Assembly (NCBI GenBank): GCA_944383885.1
Contig: CALWRF010000038.1
Location: 62,001 to 126,000, forward strand
Direction of reading: 5' to 3'
Length of the DNA stretch: 64,000 bases
Source: an uncultured Clostridia bacterium
GTDB taxonomy: Bacteria > Bacillota > Clostridia > Lachnospirales > Anaerotignaceae
Shown: piece after piece, positions 15,194 to 23,868 of the stretch
How the letters are laid out: each line of letters opens with the position of its first letter
Numbering within the stretch: position 1 is the first letter of the stretch
Translations under genes and position numbers: made by a program
The notes under the pieces: generated by a model
The model's input: the letters and a program-made list of their open reading frames with translations, nothing else
Told to the model about the DNA's origin: nothing
Databases searched by the model: none

Positions 15194-15222
15194 CTTTACA
15201 TCTTTTTAGGGTGTAACCTATT

Positions 15223-15250
15223 AACCGCCAATATTAACGGCGGTTTTTTC
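15223..15250 (+). terminator. Terminator of the RHH-DUF4258-YgiT operon
   Basis: AACCGCC (15223-15229) with GGCGGTT (15239-15245) followed by TTTTTC. Confidence 0.8.
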
Positions 15251-15326
15251 TTTTAACGGCTGTATTTTCTTTTTACTGCATAGATAGCTTATTGTTTTTT
15301 ACTGTTTCATGCTTTGGTTGATATAT

Positions 15327-15473
15327 TTAAACTACAAAAAATATTCGACCGCCTGGCATTAATACTAACCTGTCAGGAAGTCCGGCTAAACCGGCAGGGA
15401 TTAATTTAAGTGCCAAACCTTTTTTTAACGATACTTTTTTACGTAAATAAGATTCTATATTTTTCTCAGTCAT
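15327..15473 (-). pseudogene. VRR-NUC nuclease, truncated N-terminal fragment
   Basis: 48 codons from ATG 15473 to TAA. The peptide carries the start of a phage VRR-NUC domain: MTEKNIESYLRKK, then GLALKLIPAGLAGLPDRLVL and MPGGRIFFV. In intact proteins (about 90-100 residues) this continues with an EXK-type catalytic strand, which is missing because of a stop directly after FFVV. GGAG lies before the ATG. Probably a broken phage gene. Confidence 0.6.
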
Positions 15474-15517
15474 TTTCCGGTTTTCTCCTCTATAAAATTC
15501 TATAATTTTGCGTTTTT

Positions 15518-15774
15518 TGGTAGTTGGTTCTAATATTGGTAGCTAATATAAACCTTTAAAAATCAATGTGTTCAGCCTTTTAACTACCAAAACTACCTAA
15601 TTTCTATTAATTACATTAAAATAAGCAAATTATAGAATTTTTTTATTCTATAAATTCTATAATCTATTGTAATTTATATAAATATTGGTAGTTCTGGTAG
15701 TTTTTACTGAAAAACCTTTATTTTATCACATTTATGCCGACTACTATACCTTTAATATTGGTAGTTTTTGGTAG
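15518..15774. repeat. Cluster of TGGTAG motifs in close pairs
   Basis: TGGTAG at 15518, 15537, 15686, 15695, 15759 and 15769, and the inverted motif (CTACCA, CTACCT) at 15584 and 15593. Within pairs the spacing is 9-10 bases (19 in the first). Three copies are preceded by AATAT. No gene is present, so this looks like a protein-binding array (recombinase arm sites or an origin). Confidence 0.5.
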
Positions 15775-16130
15775 TCATATCCTTTTAAATCCTTTTTGAC
15801 TTCCATACAGTCCAAACTTTCTTGGTGTACTCATTCTTTCCCACTCACCTGAGTCGTCAGTCATTTTCGGAGGCATGCAACCCATTTTTGGCAGCTCAAT
15901 TTTGTGTCGTCAAATTTTTATATTACTACTCAATTTTGAGGAGTCCACACCGCGCACGTTATCGTGTTGCTAAACTCTTTTTTGCCCTCTATTACTTTTC
16001 TAAAAAATGGAAAAACCAACAGAATAGCCACGCTTTTATAAGAACAATAGTTTCTATTTGTTCTTTTTTGTTCGTATTTTAACGTAACTATGATACAATA
16101 AAAAGAAAACCTTGTGAGGAGTTGGCAAGT
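15775..16130. other. Spacer with unrecognised phage-like debris
   Basis: A minus-strand frame around 15780-15890 reads MGCMPPKMTDDSGEWERM but has no recognisable family. A TGATACAAT box (about 16091-16099) may be the -10 element of the sigma-factor gene that follows. Confidence 0.35.
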
Positions 16131-16901
16131 GTGACAAATGAAAGTTTAGCCTTAATGATACAGAGCGGACACCATGAGCTTATAGAAAACCTTTGGCTTC
16201 AGACTGAACCTCTAATAAAAAGAATAGTTCGTAAATGGTATAAGCTACATGAAGATGACTGCCGCAGAGCAGGTACAACGCTCGACGATGTTCAGCAAGA
16301 GGCTTTTTTTGCTCTCTTAGAGGCTGTAAATGCCTACAAAAAAGAAACAGGCTATAAGCTCACAACATATTTAACCTACCACCTAAAAAACGCTTTTAAT
16401 GCTTTAGCAGGCTACCGGAGCAAAATAACATTAAATCACTGCATAAGCATTGACACACCATTAACAACAGACGAAGAAGGGAACGCGCTGACAATCGCGG
16501 ACACGTTGCCAGATGAAGCAGCGACCGAGAAAATAGAAGAAACTGAAAGGGCTATATATAATAAACAGCTTAGCGCAGACCTTAACACAGCTATAGAAGG
16601 CTTAAACAGCACACAGCAAGAAGTTATTAAACAAAGGTATTACAAAAGACTTACAATCAAAGAAATAGCGCAGAAAAGACAAACAACCCCCTCTAAGATA
16701 ACAAGCATAACTAATAAAGCCTTATTTGCTCTATCAAAAGATAAGATTATACGAGAAAGGTACAGAAAGGATGTTATTAATACTCATGCTTATAGAGGCA
16801 GTTTCAGCGCCTGGAAGTATAGTGGGTACAGTTCAACCGAGAATACAGTTTTAAATTATTTGTTAGATAATGCAAGATTTAAGCAAAGGTTAGCACTTTA
16901 G
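16131..16901 (+). CDS. Phage or ICE sigma-70-family factor
   Basis: A 256-residue sigma-like protein. Region 2 at about 30-100 (TTLDDVQQEAFFALLEAVNAY, then TTYLTYHLKNAF) and region 4 at about 165-215 (IKEIAQKRQTTPSKITSI). It lacks regions 1 and 3 and the C-terminal tail is unusual. Such factors switch on late or transfer genes of mobile elements. The start is GTG 16131, nine bases after GAGGAG; the in-frame TTG at 16122 directly abuts that site. No obvious target genes remain nearby, so it may be an orphan. Confidence 0.8.
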   Translation: MTNESLALMIQSGHHELIENLWLQTEPLIKRIVRKWYKLHEDDCRRAGTTLDDVQQEAFFALLEAVNAYKKETGYKLTTYLTYHLKNAFNALAGYRSKITLNHCISIDTPLTTDEEGNALTIADTLPDEAATEKIEETERAIYNKQLSADLNTAIEGLNSTQQEVIKQRYYKRLTIKEIAQKRQTTPSKITSITNKALFALSKDKIIRERYRKDVINTHAYRGSFSAWKYSGYSSTENTVLNYLLDNARFKQRLAL

Positions 16902-16921
16902 CAACCCCTAACTTTAAAATT

Positions 16922-17236
16922 ATGCTTAGAGTTGGAAATGTCTACCCTCTCCCATTAGACAAGTTAACAATTAACTATCTTGTGGTAGTGGGATGGGTGC
17001 TGAAAGATGTGTGTGAAGTTCTGGAAATTTCAGATGTTAGGAGAGTAGCAGAAAGACTTGATATAGATGAGTGGAGTCAGACTCCGGTCACGGATTCTTT
17101 AGGCAGAAAACAAAATACCTATATAATCAACGAAAGCGGCTTATATAACGTAATCCTCCGAAGCGACAAACCAGAGGCGAAGCCTTTCAGAAAATGGGTA
17201 TCAAATGATGTCTTAGAGATAGTATTTCAACAATAA
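16922..17236 (+). pseudogene. Bro-N antirepressor fragment
   Basis: 104 codons covering part of a Bro-N domain: KDVCEVLEISDVRRVAERL, DSLGRKQNTYIINESGLYN, then KPEAKPFRKWV. The N-terminal strand before KDVCEVL is scrambled compared with the family (usually WFVGKDVCEVL) and the protein stops where the domain should continue to its C-terminus. No ribosome site is visible. A phage antirepressor relic. Confidence 0.65.
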
Positions 17237-17308
17237 ATGAAAAGCAAGTAGTTAAACTTAAAAATTCTAATGTCGATAATATCGACTTTAGAAAATTACA
17301 TAATACCG

Positions 17309-17351
17309 GTGAAAATTTTTTAACTTTGTTATTCAATACCCTGTCAGTTAT
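17309..17351 (-). pseudogene. Broken copy of the start of the gene at 13622
   Basis: About 43 bases nearly identical to the first codons of the coiled-coil gene (DRVLNNKVKKF here against DKVLNNKVKKL there), including the upstream TTATCCCC region. The start codon has become ATA. Marks an internal duplication near the right end of the element. Confidence 0.6.
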
Positions 17352-17376
17352 GTTTGTTATCCCCTTATAGATTAAA

Positions 17377-17407
17377 AAGGGTGTCGCTTTAAACGACACC
17401 CTCTTTA
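17377..17407. terminator. Bidirectional terminator at the element's right edge
   Basis: AGGGTGTCG (17378-17386) pairs with CGACACCCT (17394-17402), A/T runs on both sides. Confidence 0.75.
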
Positions 17408-17600
17408 ATCGTCTATTGATAAAAACTATATACAAACTACCTACAAATTAAGCCGTAAACCCTTGATTTTAAAGGCTTTTGAGTAGCTTAATTTTAAATA
17501 TTTCTTAAATTTAACTAAAAACCATTTAAAACAGTTAATAAAAAATAAAATTTGTAGTATACTTATATTTTCAGCAGGTATATAAGGGAGGATTTAAAAA

Positions 17601-18425
17601 GTGAATATTTATATTGAAATTTTAAAAGCCATATTTTTAGGCATAGTAGAAGGCGTAACGGAATGGCTGCCTATAAGCAGTACAGGGCACATGCTGCTTG
17701 TAGATGAGTTTTTAACTTTAAATATGAGCGATTCTTTTAAAGAAATGTTTTTTGTTGTAATACAGCTTGGCGCAATACTTGCTGTAGTTGTTATATTTTG
17801 GAAAAAGATGATGCCGTTTCAGTTTAAAGACAAATCAAAGCCGATAATTAAAAGAGATATTTTTTCTTTGTGGATGAAAGTAGTTGTTGCCTGCATACCG
17901 GGAGCTGTTGTAACACTTTTATTTGATGATTACATTGAAGCCCATCTTCATACAGCTACCGTAATAGCTCTTGCTCTTATAATTTACGGTATTGCGTTTA
18001 TTGTAATTGAACAGTGGAACAAGCACCGTATACCTACAACAAAAACACTTAATGACATTACATATAAAACAGCTTTTATTATAGGTCTTTTTCAGGTGCT
18101 TTCAATTATACCCGGCACTTCGCGTTCAGGTTCCACAATAGTAGGGTCTCTTATAATAGGCGTATCAAGGGTTGCGGCTGCTGAATTTACATTCTTTTTA
18201 GCTGTACCTGTTATGTTCGGTTTAAGCGCTATTAAAATTTTAAAGTTTGGTCTTTCTTTTACAGCGCCTGAACTTATTATACTTTTCGCAGGCACGCTGG
18301 TAGCGTTTATAGTATCATTATTTATAATAAAATTTCTTATGGGATATGTAAAAAAGCATGACTTTAAAATATTCGGAATATACAGAATAATATTAGGTGT
18401 GCTTGTTCTTATTTTACTTCATTGA
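17601..18425 (+). CDS. uppP: Undecaprenyl-diphosphatase
   Basis: A 274-residue integral membrane enzyme of the BacA/UppP family that dephosphorylates undecaprenyl diphosphate to recycle the carrier lipid for cell-wall synthesis, and gives bacitracin tolerance. Both signature motifs are present: GVTEWLPISSTGHM (about 16-29) and PGTSRSGSTI (about 174-183). About eight membrane segments, normal length. The start is GTG with GGGAGG upstream. First chromosomal gene right of the mobile element; monocistronic with its own terminator. Confidence 0.95.
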   Translation: MNIYIEILKAIFLGIVEGVTEWLPISSTGHMLLVDEFLTLNMSDSFKEMFFVVIQLGAILAVVVIFWKKMMPFQFKDKSKPIIKRDIFSLWMKVVVACIPGAVVTLLFDDYIEAHLHTATVIALALIIYGIAFIVIEQWNKHRIPTTKTLNDITYKTAFIIGLFQVLSIIPGTSRSGSTIVGSLIIGVSRVAAAEFTFFLAVPVMFGLSAIKILKFGLSFTAPELIILFAGTLVAFIVSLFIIKFLMGYVKKHDFKIFGIYRIILGVLVLILLH

Positions 18426-18442
18426 TAAGTTATTAATGCATT

Positions 18443-18475
18443 AACAGGGTGCTGAAAAAATCAGCACCCTGTTTT
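18443..18475 (+). terminator. Terminator of uppP
   Basis: AACAGGGTGCTGA (18443-18455) and its complement (18461-18473) around AAAAA, followed by TT. Confidence 0.85.
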
Positions 18476-18783
18476 AATCTTTATTCAATTCAGCGCTTTG
18501 GCTGTCGGTAAAAATTATAAAGCCAGTTGTCAGCACAAAAACTTAAAATTGCCTTATAGTATAAAATCAGCCATCACTTTTCAGCTCTAAAACTTAAAGC
18601 GGCAGTATTGTTAACATCTGACTGATACTGGAGTTTGCTTTTGCAGATTTACATAAAATTCCTTTTTCAGTCTGTTAAGAACACTCAAAAATACAAAAAC
18701 TGTTCTGCAACAGCCTGAAATTGTCTTAATAAGGGTTATTTTTAAAATTATTAAAAAAATTCTTTTATTGTTATGTATAAAAA
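18476..18783. other. Gene-free spacer
   Basis: No gene, RNA or strong hairpin seen between the uppP terminator and the end of the flavoprotein gene. Confidence 0.45.
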
Positions 18784-19179
18784 TTAAAATTCAATTATTT
18801 TTGGCTCAGCAGTAAATGAATAAATAGTTGCTGTACCGCTTTCAAAATAGAAAACAGTCATAAGATTGTCATCAACTGTATACATACTGCTTAAAGCCGC
18901 TTTGTTTGCGTTCATCATTGCAATACGGGCTTCACGGCGTAAATCTTCCTTAACGCTGCCTTCTACACGAATCCAAGTGCCTTTGTACATACCGCATATT
19001 TCTACGTTTCCATTTTCTTTAAGCTGTTTATATACTTTTTTCTTATTATTCGTAACAAAATAAAGCTTTCCTTCAAAACCACAAACTGCACCAAAAGGAC
19101 GTACGTGAGGTTTGTTATCTACACATGTCGCAATATAAAACGTACCGCATGACTTTAAATAATCTAATACTTCATTCAT
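18784..19179 (-). CDS. FMN-binding split-barrel protein (PNPOx-like)
   Basis: A 131-residue pyridoxamine-5'-phosphate oxidase-like protein: TFYIATCVDNKPHVRPFGAV, YFVTNNKKKVYKQL, TWIRVEGSV. The family binds FMN or F420 and reduces small compounds. The start is ATG 19179 with AAAGGAG upstream. It diverges from an HxlR regulator with 125 bases between, so the regulator probably controls it. Distinct from the Nim-like protein at 5031 although in the same superfamily. Confidence 0.8.
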   Translation of the reverse strand: MNEVLDYLKSCGTFYIATCVDNKPHVRPFGAVCGFEGKLYFVTNNKKKVYKQLKENGNVEICGMYKGTWIRVEGSVKEDLRREARIAMMNANKAALSSMYTVDDNLMTVFYFESGTATIYSFTAEPKIIEF

Positions 19180-19272
19180 TTTAAATACTCCTTTCAAATA
19201 ACTGATTGTGTTTATAATTATTTACAGGTATAATTATATTGTATAGTATAAAAATAACAAGTACGATATTTA

Positions 19273-19288
19273 TTGATACCAGTATCAA
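19273..19288. promoter_or_regulatory. Palindrome between flavoprotein and HxlR genes
   Basis: TTGATAC-CA-GTATCAA, perfect seven-base arms, placed just before the hxlR ribosome site in the shared intergenic region. Likely operator for the HxlR protein. Confidence 0.55.
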
Positions 19289-19304
19289 AAAGGAGCGTAT
19301 CTAT

Positions 19305-19661
19305 TTGAGCAAAAAAGAATTATTTGGGCGCTGCCCCTATGTTACAGCACAAAAAGTTCTTACAGGCAAATGGTCTATGTACATATTGTACCTTCTCTCT
19401 AACGGACCTGTACGGTTTAATGAACTGCAAAGACGCATGCCGGAAGAAATGACACATACTACTTTATCACGCCAGCTTAAAACACTGGAAAATGAAGGTC
19501 TTATTATCCGCAGGGAATATAATCAGATACCGCCTAAGGTTGAATACAGTTTAAGCGAAATAGGTGAAAAATTCAAAGATGTGCTATGCGTATTAGAAGT
19601 GTGGGGAAACGAATATATTCAATATCTTAACAGCAAAAAAGTTAAAAACACTCCGCTGTAA
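19305..19661 (+). CDS. HxlR-family transcription regulator
   Basis: A 118-residue winged-helix protein of the HxlR type: CPYVTAQKVLTGKWSMYILY, then RFNELQRRMPEEMTHTTLSRQLKTLE and the wing. These regulators respond to aldehydes, quinones or redox stress, often through the N-terminal Cys (CPY here). The start is TTG 19305 with AAGGAG upstream; the upstream in-frame extension lacks a site. Divergent from the flavoprotein gene, its probable target. Confidence 0.85.
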   Translation: MSKKELFGRCPYVTAQKVLTGKWSMYILYLLSNGPVRFNELQRRMPEEMTHTTLSRQLKTLENEGLIIRREYNQIPPKVEYSLSEIGEKFKDVLCVLEVWGNEYIQYLNSKKVKNTPL

Positions 19662-19730
19662 ATAGAGCAATTGCGATTTTTTGAAATAAATTAAAATAAT
19701 TAATAAAATACAGTAAATTACAACAAAAAT

Positions 19731-19760
19731 AAGCCCCAAACGCACAAAGTTTGGGGCTTT
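19731..19760. terminator. Bidirectional terminator between hxlR and tRNA-Arg
   Basis: AGCCCCAAAC pairs with GTTTGGGGCT around GCACAAA; U-rich on both outer sides. Confidence 0.8.
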
Positions 19761-19763
19761 CAG

Positions 19764-19837
19764 CGTTCCCGAGGTGATTCGAACACCCGACCTACCGCTT
19801 AGGAGGCGGTCGCTCTATCCAGCTGAGCTACGGAAAC
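19764..19837 (-). tRNA. tRNA-Arg, anticodon CCT
   Basis: 74-base cloverleaf on the minus strand: acceptor stem GTTTCCG/CGGGAAC, D-arm AGCTCAGCTGGATAGAGC, anticodon stem ACCGC/GCGGT with loop CTCCTAA, T-loop GTTCGAATC. Anticodon CCT reads AGG. No CCA is encoded. Confidence 0.93.
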
Positions 19838-19926
19838 TTACAAAATAAACCAAATAGGCTACCTATATATTTTAGTCATTTATGTGCAAAAAGTCAATAA
19901 TTTTTTAGATTATTTTTAACTGCACA

Positions 19927-20526
19927 TTACTTTGGTTTAACGGAAACATACTGATTGCCTTTCAAATAAAACCGCCACATATATTCAGCACATTCCTCAG
20001 CATAATCTATGTTTATTCTTTTTGAAACTCCTAAATACCGCGAATAGTCATTGCCGTCTGAAAGAATATAAAGCTCATTACCGCATAAATCCATGCCATA
20101 GCAGCTTTTATCTATACCCATTGCTTTGCACAGCTTACCAGGACCTGAGCAAAGGTTTTTTATTTTATCAGTATTTCGTGCTTCTTTCATATATTCAATA
20201 CCTTCAACCGGTTCCAGAGCGCGTATAAGTACGCATTCAGGCTTATTTTCAGGCGACGTTGTTACATTAAAGCAGTAATACATACCATATATAAGATAAA
20301 CATAAGCATATCCGCCTTCTATATACTGCACAGCTGTCCTTCCGTTTTTACCCTTATTATTATAAGAATGAGCCGCTTTATCAAAAGGACCTCTATAGGC
20401 TTCTGTTTCAACTATTCTGCCTTTTAAAACTTTTCCATCAATATTATGCACAAGTATTTTGCCTATAAGTTTTTCGGCTGCAACAAGAGCGTTATTCAAA
20501 TAAAAACCGCGGTTTAATTTTTCCAT
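19927..20526 (-). CDS. 3-methyladenine DNA glycosylase (AAG/MPG family)
   Basis: A 199-residue DNA repair enzyme that removes alkylated purines. Family motifs: ARNTDKIKNLCSGPGKLCKAMG (read in two parts), RIVETEAYRGPFDKAAHSY, GGYAYVYLIYGMYYCFNV. The acidic catalytic residue is in ETEAY. The start is ATG 20526 ten bases after GGAGG; the earlier ATG precedes that site. Normal length for the bacterial family. Confidence 0.92.
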   Translation of the reverse strand: MEKLNRGFYLNNALVAAEKLIGKILVHNIDGKVLKGRIVETEAYRGPFDKAAHSYNNKGKNGRTAVQYIEGGYAYVYLIYGMYYCFNVTTSPENKPECVLIRALEPVEGIEYMKEARNTDKIKNLCSGPGKLCKAMGIDKSCYGMDLCGNELYILSDGNDYSRYLGVSKRINIDYAEECAEYMWRFYLKGNQYVSVKPK

Positions 20527-20585
20527 ATCATATAATCCTCCAAAAAACAAATATATTTTATATTACAGCCAAAACATAACAAAAA

Positions 20586-20615
20586 CAACAAAAAGGCACA
20601 GGATTTACCTGTGCC
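20586..20615 (-). terminator. Terminator of ilvD
   Basis: GGCACAGG (20595-20602) and CCTGTGCC (20608-20615) with U-rich tract leftward. Confidence 0.85.
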
Positions 20616-20630
20616 CTGAGTTTTTTAATA

Positions 20631-22307
20631 TCAGAAATCAATAACAGCGCCTTTAGAAGCTGAAGATGCAACTTTTGAATAAAGTCTAAGGTAGCCCTCT
20701 GGAATCTTCTTTTCCGGTCTCTTCCAATGTTTAAGTCTTTCAGCAATTTCCTCATCGCTTACTTTAAGTTCAAGGATACCTTCGTTTACGTTAAGGTAGA
20801 TTTCATCGCCGTCCTGAACAATAGCAAGTGGACCGCCGTCAGCAGCTTCTGGTGAAATATGTCCTACGAAGCAGCCGTTGTTTGTACCTGAGAAACGTCC
20901 GTCTGTAATAAGAGCTGTTGAAAGGTTAAGTCCCTGTCCATAGAGGTATTTCATAGCTTTATACATCTCTCTCATACCTGGACCGCCTTTAGGTCCTTCA
21001 TATCTAACAACTACTACATGACCCGGTTTAACTTTACCTGCAAGAATAGCTTCTTCAGCATCTTCCTCACAGTCAAAGCAGATAGCCTTACCTGTAAATT
21101 CATATAATGACGGGTCAAATGCGCCTGGTTTTGTAATACCTGTGTCAGGAGCAAGGTTGCCTTTAAGAACAGCTATGCCACCTGTTGGAGCAAATGGGTT
21201 TTCTCTTGTTTTGATAAGGTCTGGGTTTTCAGGATAAATAAATTTAGCCTGGCTTAAAGCCTCACCCAATGTACATGCATTAACTGTCATAACTGAAGTA
21301 TCAATTAAATCTCCAAGGTTCTGGAGAACTCTCTGCATACCGCCTGCTTTATAGAAATCTTCAAGCGACCAGTTAGAAGCAGGGTAAATTCTTGCAAGCT
21401 GAGGAGTCGTTTTATTAAGTTTACCAAATTCCTCAACTACGTTCCAATCTCTAATGCCAGCTTCCATAGCGATAGCCGGAAGGTGAAGACATGCGTTTGT
21501 TGAGCCGCAGACAGCCAATGTAGCTACAATAGCGTTTCTGATTGATGCTTTTGTAATAATATCTCTTGGTCTGATATCCTTAATTGTAAGCTCAACAATC
21601 TTACGACCTGTTTCATAAGCATATCTTAATCTGTCCGCATAAACAGCAGGAATTACAGCGCTTCCTGAAAGCGACATACCAAGAGCCTCTACAGCGCAGC
21701 CCATTGTGTTAGCTGTGCCAAAGAATGAACATGAACCACAGCCAGGACATGCAGCATCTACAAGTTTATCAACATCTTCCTGTGTGATTTTGCCGGCTGA
21801 AAGCATACCCATAGCCTCGTCAGCAGCTGTACCGTCTGATTTTCTGCCGTCAAACTCAATACCGCCAAGCATTGGACCGCCGTTAATAAGTATTGCAGGT
21901 ACGTTAAGCCTTGCAGCAGCCATAATCATACCAGGAACAATTTTATCACATGAAGCAAGAAGAACAACAGCGTCAAGCTGGTGAGCCTGAACCATAAGCT
22001 CTACTGAATCGCAAATAATCTCTCTTGATGGAAGAATATAGCTCATGCCGATATGACCCTGAGCAATACCGTCACAGCATGCCATTACACCAAACTCGCA
22101 AGCTGTACCGCCGGCAGCATAGATACCTCTTTTAACATACTCTGCAACCTGATTAAGATTGTAATGGCCAGGAACAAGCTGATTCCAAGAATTAGCAATA
22201 CCTATTCTTGGTTTTTTGTCTGAAAGCTCATCTTCAGAATAGCCCATTGCCTTAAAGTAGCCTTTGTAAGATAACTTCATTAATTCTGCACTGCGGAATT
22301 TCTTCAT
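20631..22307 (-). CDS. ilvD: Dihydroxy-acid dehydratase
   Basis: A 558-residue Fe-S enzyme of branched-chain amino acid synthesis that converts dihydroxy acids to 2-oxo acids. Family motifs: SWNQLVPGHYNLN, CCDGIAQGH, LASCDKIVPGM, CPGCGSC and GRFSGTNNG; cysteines for the cluster are in ASCDK and CPGCGSC. Start ATG 22307 with AAGGAGG upstream. It follows an IclR-type regulator with a 47-base gap, an unusual neighbour, and has no other ilv genes nearby. Because the IlvD/Edd family includes sugar-acid dehydratases and IclR proteins often control sugar-acid genes, that alternative should be kept open. Confidence 0.88.
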   Translation of the reverse strand: MKKFRSAELMKLSYKGYFKAMGYSEDELSDKKPRIGIANSWNQLVPGHYNLNQVAEYVKRGIYAAGGTACEFGVMACCDGIAQGHIGMSYILPSREIICDSVELMVQAHQLDAVVLLASCDKIVPGMIMAAARLNVPAILINGGPMLGGIEFDGRKSDGTAADEAMGMLSAGKITQEDVDKLVDAACPGCGSCSFFGTANTMGCAVEALGMSLSGSAVIPAVYADRLRYAYETGRKIVELTIKDIRPRDIITKASIRNAIVATLAVCGSTNACLHLPAIAMEAGIRDWNVVEEFGKLNKTTPQLARIYPASNWSLEDFYKAGGMQRVLQNLGDLIDTSVMTVNACTLGEALSQAKFIYPENPDLIKTRENPFAPTGGIAVLKGNLAPDTGITKPGAFDPSLYEFTGKAICFDCEEDAEEAILAGKVKPGHVVVVRYEGPKGGPGMREMYKAMKYLYGQGLNLSTALITDGRFSGTNNGCFVGHISPEAADGGPLAIVQDGDEIYLNVNEGILELKVSDEEIAERLKHWKRPEKKIPEGYLRLYSKVASSASKGAVIDF

Positions 22308-22354
22308 TTTATTTCCTCCTTTTAAAACCATAAAGTGCACACATAGATTTTAAA

Positions 22355-23113
22355 TTAACCAAAAAGGTTTTTACTTATATTATCAGCAGCTTCTTTTAAA
22401 GACGCCGCAACAACATCCAAATCCAATTTTTTAATCCTGAAAACCGGTCCTGTAAGGCTTATTGCAGAAATTATGTCTCCGCTTTTATTAAATACAGGCA
22501 CGGCAACACAGCTTATGCCTATTTCATATTCCTCATTATCCACAGCATAACCTTTTTTTCGTATTTCATTAAGTTCCATACGCATTTTATCCATATCGGT
22601 TATTGTATTTTCTGTTTTGGACTCAAGACCTCTTGCAAGAATCTTTTCCGCTTTTTCCCCCGGCATAAAAGCAAGGTAGCATTTGCCCACACCAGTGCAG
22701 TAAAGTTCTTTTTTAGTCCCTATTTTTGTTTTAAGAACGATTGAGCTTGAGGACTCGTTTTTTCCTATATAAACAACATATCCATTTTCCTCAATAACAC
22801 AAAGAGTAGTTTCCTGAAATTTATCGGAAACAGCTTGAAGGCATTTATCAGCCACATTGGCTAATATATCATTTGAGGAAACAGCGCTGCCCAAAGCAAG
22901 AATCTTATAGCCGAGACTGTATTTTAGGGTTTCGCTGTCCTGCATAAGATAACCTAAATTTGAAAGAGTATTAATAAGACCGAAAACAGTACTTTTGCTT
23001 AAACCAAGAGCTAAAGAAATTTCTTTCACACTCATTTTTTTATTTGTTTCTTCAAAAAGCTCAAGTATGGCAAAAGCCCTTTCTAAAGACTGAATATTTT
23101 TTGTTTTTCCCAT
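22355..23113 (-). CDS. IclR-family transcription regulator
   Basis: A 252-residue IclR regulator: winged helix at about 5-70 (SVKEISLALGLSKSTVFGLINTL) and effector domain from about 80 (TTLCVIEENGYVVYIG, GVGKCYLAFMPGE, EYEIGISCVAVPVF). The start is taken as ATG 23113 because a consensus promoter covers the upstream in-frame ATG. It precedes ilvD on the same strand and probably controls it. Effector unknown. Confidence 0.88.
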   Translation of the reverse strand: MGKTKNIQSLERAFAILELFEETNKKMSVKEISLALGLSKSTVFGLINTLSNLGYLMQDSETLKYSLGYKILALGSAVSSNDILANVADKCLQAVSDKFQETTLCVIEENGYVVYIGKNESSSSIVLKTKIGTKKELYCTGVGKCYLAFMPGEKAEKILARGLESKTENTITDMDKMRMELNEIRKKGYAVDNEEYEIGISCVAVPVFNKSGDIISAISLTGPVFRIKKLDLDVVAASLKEAADNISKNLFG

Positions 23114-23166
23114 TTGACCAACTCGCTCATACGATAATATAGTATGTAGTTCCTGAATCCTTTTTA

Positions 23167-23195
23167 ATTCTATCAAAAACATATTTTCCTGTCAA
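23167..23195 (-). promoter_or_regulatory. Promoter of the iclR-ilvD unit
   Basis: -35 TTGACA (23195-23190), 17-base spacer, -10 TAGAAT (23172-23167); transcript start near 23160 and a leader of about 47 bases. An AACAATATTGTT palindrome (23194-23205) borders the -35 box and could be the IclR operator. Confidence 0.7.
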
Positions 23196-23205
23196 CAATA
23201 TTGTT

Positions 23206-23787
23206 AAAATATTATCTTAGATATTATCATAAAAATATTTATGAAGTTGAACAATTTTTTAGTCATTTTGACACTGTTCGTTTATTTAAGACAAATGTGT
23301 TTATACTGAAACTGCGCTGTATTTACAGTATTATTATTTTATTCAATATGACTTAACATAAATATGGCTTACGGTTATAAACAGAATAAAATTTAACTAA
23401 AATCCATGTATTTCAGCCAATTTTTACATTTTTTCACTTTAATGCGTAAAAATTTTAACAAATAACTTTAGATTGCAAAACATATTTAAAAATTTATTTA
23501 TTCAGTTTAAAAAAACGCCTGCGCGGTAAATTCGGCATAAGCGTTAAAATAAAAAATATAAATTTATTGATTAAAATGTATTGAATATTAATAAAAAACA
23601 CAAATTACAATAACGCAGCATCTGACGGCACAAGACCTGTTATAAAACCAAGCAACCCGACGTGATATGTAATTGCTGAAAGCCACTTTCCAGCTATTGA
23701 AACTACTATTCTTTCTTTAATTGAACTATTTCAAATATTCTGCTTACTGCTTCATAAAACTTAATTTATTATAAATACTAAAAAATA
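23206..23787. other. Gene-free AT-rich region
   Basis: About 580 bases with no recognised gene or RNA. A weak A-rich hairpin (near 23513-23552) is the only structure seen. Confidence 0.45.
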
Positions 23788-23825
23788 AGCACGAAATTAT
23801 TTGTCAGAACAAATTATTCCGTGCT
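23780..23825 (-). terminator. Terminator of rex
   Basis: 17-base arms 23788-23804 and 23809-23825 with two mismatches and a four-base loop; U-rich leftward. Confidence 0.75.
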
Positions 23826-23868
23826 GTTAAATCTGCTGGTAAGGCTGATAAAAACAAAGTCTTTCATA

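Larger units (their letters stand above)
7651..17410. mobile_element. Decayed prophage or integrative element
   Basis: Contains a divergent lysogeny switch, integrase, DnaC-like loader and replication organiser, phage sigma factor, antirepressor debris and toxin-antitoxin genes, flanked by ordinary chromosomal genes (methionine gamma-lyase and uppP). No capsid or tail genes are present. Fragments at the right end (VRR-NUC, Bro-N, a duplicated gene start) show decay. Exact ends are not determined; the limits given are those of the recognisable content. Confidence 0.75.

Noticed and set aside
7071-17600. Direct repeats as attachment sites of the left element
   Set aside because: Pieces such as GAAAGGCTTA (about 7399) and TAAAGGCTTTT (about 17480) are only loosely alike and too short.
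22308-22354. T-box leader before ilvD
   Set aside because: The gap to the regulator gene is only 47 bases and has no specifier-loop or terminator structure.
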